DNA of 64,000 bases, taken from positions 21,636,909 to 21,700,908 of the forward strand of contig NC_031502.1 in NCBI RefSeq assembly GCF_000237925.1, in the 5' to 3' direction. Positions 56,526 to 64,000 of the stretch are shown here, piece after piece (position 1 is the first letter of the stretch; the number at the start of each line of letters is the position of its first letter). The position numbers were made by a program, and so were the translations under genes. This stretch comes from Schistosoma mansoni (lineage: Eukaryota; Platyhelminthes; Trematoda; Strigeidida; Schistosomatidae). The notes under the pieces are model-generated. The model was not told the origin of the DNA. It did not search any database and saw only the letters and a list, made by a program, of their open reading frames with translations.

Positions 56526-56818
56526 ATTAAGGTTTTTCGCTCGTTAAGTGTACCTACGTCCCTACCTGAAGGCATCGGTGGTTTAATCATGGGAACAGTT
56601 GTAAAGTGATTCATATTTACTTTTACAGCAACCTGCCAGTTAAATTCATGTTTTAATGATTCTAAATTTTTTGATCTCCTAAAAAGTGGGATTGATATCG
56701 GCTTCAGGTTCAGGAGTTCTGAAGCATCTTTCAACTGATGTTTTATCAGTCTACATTCTATCAAAGTCTGTTTTTTTTTCAGGTTCCTGGCATGATCGAG
56801 ACAAAACTCTAACCTCAA
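56450..56818 (-). CDS. Hypothetical minus-strand ORF, possible exon
   Basis: Open for about 120 codons: LDHARNLKKKQTLIECRLIK, later SIPLFRRSKNLESLKHEFNW and NMNHFTTVPMIKPPMPSGRD. It is divergent from and about 170 bases before the AFG1L start, so a shared bidirectional promoter is possible. The last 10-20 codons (MSKFLLESCKVA) are antisense to a LINE C-terminus. No ATG begins the frame. A run of nine A near 56770 may hide an indel. No family recognised. Confidence 0.35.
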   Translation of the reverse strand: MRLEFCLDHARNLKKKQTLIECRLIKHQLKDASELLNLKPISIPLFRRSKNLESLKHEFNWQVAVKVNMNHFTTVPMIKPPMPSGRDVGTLNERKTLINYDEIPSKIHKNMSKFLLESCKVA

Positions 56819-56985
56819 TGTATGTAAAATCTACTGTCAGAGCTTCAGACATGGAACTGAGAAAATAATCTGTTTGAAAGTTTGGTCAAACGTTGAAGAT
56901 TTAGTTCCTGCTTTCCTCATTTTCAGGGTTTTTGGAACTGTAAGATATAAAGAGACCATAGTTGCATAATTACACTTCCTGCCTA

Positions 56986-59900
56986 ATGTTGAGTAAACGC
57001 TATACTATCAATGTTTTATTCGCCATTCAAAAAAGTTATTTCATTCCTTTGAGACAGTATGCTGATGGACGAACAACTTCATCTATATATTGTAGACATG
57101 TTAAAGAAGGGAAACTTAGGCATGACGATTTTCAATTTTCGATTGTCAAACAACTCGATGAACTTTGTAAGGAGTTAAACTCATACTATAACAGAAGTCG
57201 ATTATTATCAGTAAGTTTATCTCTTATATACCTAATGTATGATAGGTGCTTAATAGTCAAAGTGTTCCTAGAGGTATTTATCTATACGGTTCTGTGGGTT
57301 AGTTTAGTATTAGAAAGGAGTAAATTTTTCAAAGGTTGCGGGAAGACTATGTTAATGGATATGTTTTATGAGTGCTGTAGCCTCGATTGCAAGTGGAGAA
57401 CTCATTTCCACTCATTCATGTATAAAGTTCATGGAAGTAAGTTGTTACGTTGGTCAGTGTGTTAGAACTTCTGCATTGTTTCTTTGTTAATAATACTGTT
57501 TTTAAAACTCGAAGTATATCTTTGCAGGTAATAATCATTGGTGATATAATTACTAAAGATCTAATTGTTTATTTAAAGACAAAAGACTTCCAAAGGCGTA
57601 TAGTGCGTCATTTTTATCAGACTTTTGTGTTTATTTATTCTCTTAAAAAAACAACGAACAGGGACACTGCTTGCAGTACTAGTCTTCGAGGATTGATTAT
57701 TCAGCAAGGGGACTGATAAATTCTTATCATTATACATCATTCTTAACTTTAACTTTTCCTGCTATTTCTTATGAGTTGTACTGATACACTCGTTAGGAAA
57801 AATAACATAGACTCACAGTTGATTTTTAAAACGCTAAACACCATGAAATGGTCATTATCTATGATTTAGCAAATTCGAGGTACCTTTGTGTTTGAAACCG
57901 ATGTTTTCAAAGATATCAGATGTGAGACGTTCTCCTAATTTTGTTCCTCATCGTTTGAATCACTTTGTAAACGTTGAAGTTGAGCCAGTCCACTGTTCTT
58001 CAGTTTGGATTATACTGAGATCATGTGTAAAATAGTGAATGTATGTCTATGTTATCCTCGTAAATATTCAACGTAACGCGATTGCTGCGTTTTACAATTC
58101 GGTAAACTTGTAAAAAATCGTACCTTTTAAAAAGATTAATTCTTTTCATCGTTGAATGGAATTCAGGAATTGGTCTTATACTATAACGAGATACTTACGG
58201 AAAAGATTAACTTCAAAATTTCCCGAAGCATCTATGGTAGTGATCATCAGTTGTTGGGGGGGTTTTTTAGAAGCACTTATTTGTCAGCGGTAAAACTGCT
58301 CAATACAATCATTTACATAGAAAAAGTTGATGTTGACATCATGTTTTAACTTGTCGCTACTGACTGATACCTGATTGGTTCGTCCATAGATTATAGTCTC
58401 GCCAAAATTTCTTGTTTCCGTGTTTATCAAATCAAATGTCCTCATATACCTACCTCATGTTCCATTAATATATGAGAATGATAATTTTATAGTATACTGT
58501 AAAATAGCTTTAACAATAGGTAAGGATTGTTGAAACTAATTTTCAGTATGTTAGACCGCTTATTACCTGTTCAAAAATAGTTTATCATTATACATTCTAC
58601 TTTGATAACTTAAATTTAGTGGCGAAAATTGTTAAAATAATGTAATCTCTCCTGTGCTATTCATATAAGAATTGATAGCCCGGTGACCGACGAACTTGAC
58701 TTTCAATTACTAAGTCACGTGTCAAAGCACTGCTCCGTTTTCGTTTATTTTTATGATTTGGTGACTTCTACAAATCTTCTTGGAGAATATTTATTTGCAT
58801 AGTTGAAGTCATTATTCAATTGAAGCTAGACCACCATGAAAAACCTGGAAGCACTGCTTTACGGCCGTTTCGTCCTATTGTGGGACTCCTCAGCAGTACG
58901 CATCCACGATCCTGCACTCGCGAGATTCGAACCCAGGACCTACCATTCTCGCGCCAGAGCTTTTAACCGATAGACCACTGAGCTGGCCGGCATCCAACGG
59001 TGTTAATGTCTAACTTCAACCAATCCACGATTTTGAACAACCGTGCACCAATTGTCTTCAGTGAGTTATTATCTCTACAACAGACTTGGTAGAACTCCAC
59101 TGGTCACTGCTGACGATATGTGTTGGGAACTACCGACGGTAGATAAATAAGATATCTATATCTCGGCTAGGTCCTTCATTTATTGAGTAATTTGCAAACA
59201 AAATTAAATTAAATTTTTTTTGAACTTCGTTGTTTGTCCTATTTTCCATAAACACCTTCACTACACAAAATTAAATATATTCTTTTATTTAAACATCAAA
59301 TTCTGTGTTATAGTCGTAAACTATTATTTATTGTCACTTCACTCACTAACGTACATTGCACATTTCTTTTACTACAACTAATAATATCACCTTGTTGTCT
59401 GAACTAGACTAGGATCTACAGCTTATTGTTAGCAAATTAGATGTTTATATTGATGAAGTATCTAGATATCTCATACCTTATAACACTGAATTCATCATCT
59501 GTAAAGTAAGTTTACTTTTGATATAACTGTCAGTCATTAATCGTTAAGTAGTATAATATATCTGTGATCTCCCGACCACTGCTGCTACCTTGACGTGGTG
59601 GTCGGACTTGCCTATCATGATGAACCAATCGAGCTATGCTGGCTGGAACAATCGTCCTTCAAGGTCCTACCATGCCATATAGGTTAATTGAAGAGCGGTG
59701 AGACTAAAAGGAGCAGACCCAAGGTTCAAGGGCGAAATTGTACTTCTGATTGTACAGAGGTGTTACAGCAGTAAGATGTTTCCCTCAGACAACCAACATA
59801 ACAGCGATGCTGCCCTCCCACAAGGAGGGATGGGGTTAAAAAAGGTTGACCCTAAAAATGCACACCTTGTCTTATCCCACGGATATCCGTCTCCGGCGGT

Positions 59901-62175
59901 AAGGTCCTTTGAAGAACGGAGCTAACACAAAAAGGTCGTGTGTGACCGACCTTAAGCAGTTGTCCCTTGGGCACTGCGGTCACGCTCTCAGGTCATTAAG
60001 ACCACTTCTAATCCAATTTCCTTTTCAGGTACCTCTATAAGAACCCTTCCACGGTGTGGGCAACCGGGAAGTGATAACTGCCCTCATACCTCTAACAGCA
60101 CTCAAGACCACTGTATTCATATCTATGATCTATTTTCAATATGGAGGTTCGTAAAACTGAAACAAAGAGGTAGTTAAAGTACTTATCTTTCAGCTATTAG
60201 GTCACAAATTTGAACTCCACTCCGTCTTTATTGTATTGAGCAACCATATATAATCGCTAGCCTTCACACAGCACAAGTACAGTTCAAAGTTGAGTACATA
60301 AATCTATAATTAGTATATAGGTAAACCAAACAAATATTTAAATAAAACTGGAACATGCTACACCATTCAACTAATTTATTACGGTGTATTTATAGTTGAA
60401 AAAGTCCTGTTTACACTTTAAAATTAGTACAAAACATATCACAAGTAAATGTTATCATCTATCATGTTTTCCTACTTTTTGTTTGATATATCTCTCTCTT
60501 AAGGGCTACATGCTGTTCGTTCATCTGCTCCAAGAAACAAAAAATCATTTGATCCTATTCCTCCAGTAGCGAAAAGTATCATTGATGAATACAAATTGTT
60601 ATGCTTCGATGAATTTCAGGTTTGCTTCTTTTTCGATATTAAATTATTATTCATTCTGTTTTCTTCTAAATATGAAGTCATATATATCTTCTCACCTATC
60701 GATGTGATTCGTTCATCTCGAACTGTATTTCACATGTTTAGATTTATGACTGGTAAAAATGGTTGTTGTCATATATCGCTCTCAATTACATTTAGTCAAG
60801 TCAGTCGGTCAGTCACAACGTAGAACTTCGTACGTACGTACATCAGTTCTAGTTGCCATACCACAGCACAGAGATGTAATTGTCGATTCCTATCCCATAG
60901 TGGTAGAAGTAGTAAGAGTATAAGCATTATGTGAAAGATTAGAGTTTGATGATGCTATTAAAGGAGTATAATTCAATGAAATAAATTTGGAAAGAGAAAA
61001 AAGATACAGACATGAAGAATTCAGAAGATTAGAATTTGGCAGAACACAAAGAGTGGATACACCTTCGCCATTGCTAACGATTTTGAGCCATGTCATTCAG
61101 GGTCTCTAACCATTGATTGCTATCATCTCGCGAATCCCAACCAGGTAGTCTACACCTCCCAGCATGGTTCAGTCCAATTGTCAGTGACTTCATGGATTGG
61201 TGCCACGTTTTGGTCTGGCCGCCTCTAGCTTTCTTCCAACCTACTCCTACACCATAAAACATTGCACGTCGGGGCAGTCGATGGTTGGTTGCGCATACGT
61301 AATACGTGTCCCAGCCATCTCAACTGATTAAGTTTCACTACTTCATCAATTGATTTGCCATCCTTACCTAGTACCTGTTTCCTAACAACTGCATTACATA
61401 CCCGGTGGTCCCAGGATATACGAGCAATGCTTCGAAGACACCTATGATCGAATACTAGTAGCCTACGAATATCCTCTACTCTCATCGGCCATGTTTCACT
61501 GCCATAAAGTAGGACGCAACGAACTGCTGCACAGTAAACCCGTCCTTTGGTTGCTAGACGGATATCTCGCCTACGCCATAAATGACGCAAGTTGGCGAGA
61601 GCTAGACGAGCCTTCTGTATCTGTGCTGCGATTTCGGGCATACGCAATACGTGTCCCAGCCATCTCAAATGATGAAGTTTCACTACTTCATCAATCGTTT
61701 AGTCAATTACAAAACATGGTGTTACGAATAGAAGTTATTCACAAGTGAAATTTATCAAGATCACTGAAATGTCTTTGTTTTACAATTCTCAGCATTTCTT
61801 TGAGCTTCGATTGACCTTTCCGACCATGTCATAAAATTGCTCACAAAAACAGCCGAAAAATGTATCATTCCAATCAAAAATCATAACTAACATATTGATT
61901 TAGGCATTAAAAGCTCTCATAGTGACAAAATCGGTCCGCATAAACTTTAGTAGGTTTTTGCGGCAATCAAATATTTAATTTTCTTCCATTTCTTTTTAGG
62001 TTGAGAAAATTATTGAATAAAAACTTGTTAAAAGTTTTCTGTTTTCTTGTTTTTTTTAAAAAAAATGTAAATTAGGTCACAGATATTGCAGATACAATGA
62101 TATTAAAACGATTATTTGAGAATTTCTTTAATCTTGGCGCTGTCGTTGTTGCTACATCGAATCGTTGTCCTGATG
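56986..62175 (+). CDS. AFG1L: AFG1-type mitochondrial ATPase, five exons, 3' partial
   Basis: Exons: 56986-57210, 57246-57297, 57335-57436, 60504-60619, 62076-62175; all splice phases agree. The predicted start [20 protein letters not shown] is basic and lacks acidic residues, as expected of a mitochondrial presequence. [20 protein letters not shown] follows, then [20 protein letters not shown] with the Walker A motif GSVGCGKT split by an intron, [30 protein letters not shown], then Walker [24 protein letters not shown] and VVVATSN (sensor-1 region). AFG1/LACE1 is an AAA-type ATPase of the inner mitochondrial membrane linked to turnover of respiratory-chain subunits; that role is from the family. 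Introns 1 and 2 are 35 and 37 bases, then 3067 and 1456 bases filled with repeats. The last third (after RCPD) is outside the window or unseen. The first ATG in frame was chosen. Confidence 0.85.
57437..58775 (+). other. AFG1L intron 3, first part
   Basis: AT-rich intron sequence. Short open frames at 57450-57716 and 58152-58349 have no recognised motif and do not fit between the AFG1L exons in phase. Confidence 0.6.
58777..59130 (-). repeat. Family B element in AFG1L intron
   Basis: Left arm with hammerhead, minus tRNA-like part (GAGATTCGAACCCAGGACC, GATAGACCACTGAGCTGG) and spacer up to GTAGAACTCCACTGGTC. The right arm is reduced to ACTGCTGACGATATG. The hammerhead at 58850-58900 reads GTAAAGCAGTGC at the cleavage site. 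Confidence 0.75.
59565..60090 (+). mobile_element. Probable RTE-type LINE 5' region
   Basis: Begins with a hairpin, CCGACCAC...GTGGTCGG, then GAACCAATCGAGCTATGCTG, and continues GC-rich to GTGGGCAACCGGGAAGTG. GC-rich leader DNA of this kind, lacking a stable ORF, is typical of 5' ends of schistosome RTE-like elements (family knowledge; not matched inside this window). It lies within AFG1L intron 3. Confidence 0.4.
60797..61690 (-). mobile_element. (TGAC)n-tailed RTE-like LINE 3' part
   Basis: The minus strand encodes [52 protein letters not shown] and [20 protein letters not shown] in two overlapping frames. A segment with RWLGHVLRM occurs twice (about 61280-61350 and 61630-61690), suggesting an internal duplication or a rearranged 5' edge. 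It sits in AFG1L intron 4, antisense to the gene. Confidence 0.75.
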
Positions 62176-62534
62176 GTTAGTTTCTAATGCCTTTTATTAT
62201 TGTTTGTTATTCTTATTAGATCATCATCAACAACAACAAAAAGACATTTTATTCAATCAATTTACGATACTTTGTTGTTGTTGTGAATTAAAATCCTCTT
62301 ATGTATTTCTGATTACGAACATTTGAATGATTTTTCTGATACAGAATATGATCTCTGTGCTCACTGGATAGACTGGACAGGTAATACGTACCACTTGAAC
62401 TATAATCTCCTGAACAATAAATAAGAGAAATGTCTTCTAACAAAAATGTGTTGATGAACACTCCAAAAACATTATATCCCTTTTAATCAGTTATATGTCG
62501 CTTTGGGCATCTAGGCCCTCATATATATCGGATG

Positions 62535-62608
62535 ATTTGTGTGGCGCATATGTACTCAGTGCCTTCTTGTATCAATGTTTACGTGTTTAAATAAATATAT
62601 GTTAGTTA
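62535..62608 (+). mobile_element. Isolated (AAAT)n RTE tail
   Basis: TGTGTGGCGCATATG to TTTAAATAAATATATG: only the shared 3' tail of family C and the RTE LINE, so an extremely 5'-truncated insertion. It lies 35 bases from an inverted family C copy. Confidence 0.65.
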
Positions 62609-62643
62609 TAATTTGTAAACTGAGTAATTTTTTACTGAATATA

Positions 62644-63176
62644 AATCACAGTTTATTTTATTTGAACACATCAATATTGGTACAAGGGGGCACCAGACAT
62701 ATATGCGCCACACAAAAAAATGTCATTTCATTAAATTGTGTCAGGGCTATGATACTGCCCGGGTGCCCAGATTGAAGCAGGTGGTTTTCTTAGGGAGCCA
62801 CACCTCGAGCCTTCGACCTAAAGATCTAATCCACAAGGCAGTGAAGCATCGTGAGGAGATGCAGTCCGATAGTAGCCTGTGACCAACTATTGGTTCATAT
62901 GCCATTTGTTCCTTCAGGATCCTGGAACCCATGTGCACCATTGGTTTGGAATCAGGGTTTTCCAACTCCTCTAGGTGGACTCACCGTGTCCACCAACCCG
63001 GTTAAAGCGCCGGACATTCGCTTTTCGTCCTCTGAATTTGTAAACAACAGTAATGCCACGAGAAGGCAGTGAGTAGGACTTCCCTGGTAGTGGCTGTATA
63101 CTCATGGCCGCGTGAGAGCATTTCGAGAAGTGGCGGGCCCTTTCCTCTCTCAGCCGTAGAAGGGCATTTGGGAGCA
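62644..63176 (-). repeat. Family C element, full length
   Basis: Minus orientation. A central block of about 310 bases (62772-63083) appears identical to the next copy 818 bases away, while both ends differ. Confidence 0.8.
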
Positions 63177-63477
63177 TAAATCACTGTAGTATCTCAGGTA
63201 TTCGCATATCAAGCACCTATACACATTAAATAAACTTTTCTAAGTCTACAATATTCAGTAAATATTGACTAAGTGTTATGATTCACTTAAAAAGCTGATT
63301 TATACATATCATATAATTCTAAATAAGTTACCTTGATGAAAATATAAGCACTTGACTATGTCAATAGATGAACATTCTAGTAGGATATCAGTCGTTGAAA
63401 AGATTATGATTTCTAGAAAAACATCTGCGATGAATATCATCGAAAGTTGACAATTCTGATCTACTCACTTATAATTT

Positions 63478-63998
63478 ATTTATTTATTTAAACACATAAA
63501 TATTGGTACAATGAGGCACCAGATATATATGCGCCACACAAATCTCATTTGATTTGTGTGAGGGCTGGGATACTTCTCGAGTGCCCAGACTGAAGCAGGT
63601 GGTTTTCTTAGGGAGCCACACCTCGAGCCTTCGACCTAAAGATCTAATCCACAAGGCAGTGAAGCATCGTGAGGAGATGCAGTCCGATAGTAGCCTGTGA
63701 CCAACTATTGGTTCATATGCCATTTGTTCCTTCAGGATCCTGGAACCCATGTGCACCATTGGTTTGGAATCAGGGTTTTCCAACTCCTCTAGGTGGACTC
63801 ACCGTGTCCACCAACCCGGTTAAAGCGCCGGACATTCGCTTTTCGTCCTCTGAATTTGTAAACAACAGTAATGCCACGAGAAGGCAGTGAGTAGGACTTC
63901 CGTGGTGGTGATTGTATTCACGTGGCCATGTGAGAGCATTTGGAGAGGGAGAGCGGACTCTCCCCACTCTCGGCCGTACCAGGGCATTTGGGGGCTTA
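63478..63998 (-). repeat. Family C element, reaching window end
   Basis: Minus orientation. The plus strand starts TTTATTTATTTAAACACATA and ends CAGGGCATTTGGGGGC. Confidence 0.8.
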
Positions 63999-64000
63999 TT

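Noticed and set aside
57450-57716. Open frame inside AFG1L intron 3
   Set aside because: Does not continue AFG1L in phase and shows none of its conserved motifs; consistent with chance in intron sequence.

Overview
The window looks like a repeat-rich stretch of a blood-fluke (Schistosoma-type) nuclear genome. The reasons are AT-rich DNA, tRNA-headed repeats carrying hammerhead ribozyme cores of the schistosome Sm-alpha kind, several LINE lineages, AAT/poly-Asn tracts in a host gene, and 35-37 base micro-introns at the 5' end of a host gene. No rRNA, true tRNA gene, CRISPR or operon structure was seen.

Host genes are few. At 871-2906 (+) two in-phase exons belong to an unrecognised gene. At 15439-17274 (+) an intronless ORF encodes an ankyrin-like protein with a C-terminal SOCS box and large poly-Asn inserts. 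At 39369-40856 (-) an intronless ORF encodes a 12-TM major-facilitator transporter of monocarboxylate-transporter (SLC16) type. At 56986-62175 (+) five exons reconstruct the N-terminal two-thirds of a mitochondrial AFG1-type ATPase (AFG1L/LACE1); its 3' exons are not in the window.

Most other sequence is mobile DNA. There is a nearly whole CR1-like LINE at 10.3-14.3 kb (PHD-finger ORF1, endonuclease/RT ORF2) and a decayed relative at 43.2-47.5 kb. A third CR1-like lineage forms a 2 x 2.39 kb inverted repeat around a 200-base N gap at 50.0-54.9 kb. Three further lineages of RTE-like LINE ends have distinct tetranucleotide tails: (TAAG)n, (AAAT)n and (TGAC)n. Solo LTR fossils occur at 2983-3489, 4506-4921, 22053-22427, 26025-26543 and 34003-34419, three of them with recognisable 5-bp target duplications (two exact, one with a mismatch) and a fourth with a weaker one. 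A Mutator-like (MULE) transposase end lies near 9.3-9.6 kb.

The most unusual content is small non-autonomous elements. Family A (Sm-alpha-like, about 340 bp period) and family B (about 400 bp, long terminal inverted repeats) both combine a tRNA-like head with a hammerhead core, but have unrelated stem I sequences. Family B carries a hammerhead at each end, in opposite orientation. Most family A copies are also fold-back composites. In both families some copies carry an A-rich insertion exactly at the predicted cleavage site. Family C (about 520 bp) shares its last 70 bases with the (AAAT)n RTE LINE. Nested insertions with clear target duplications give a relative order for several of these elements.
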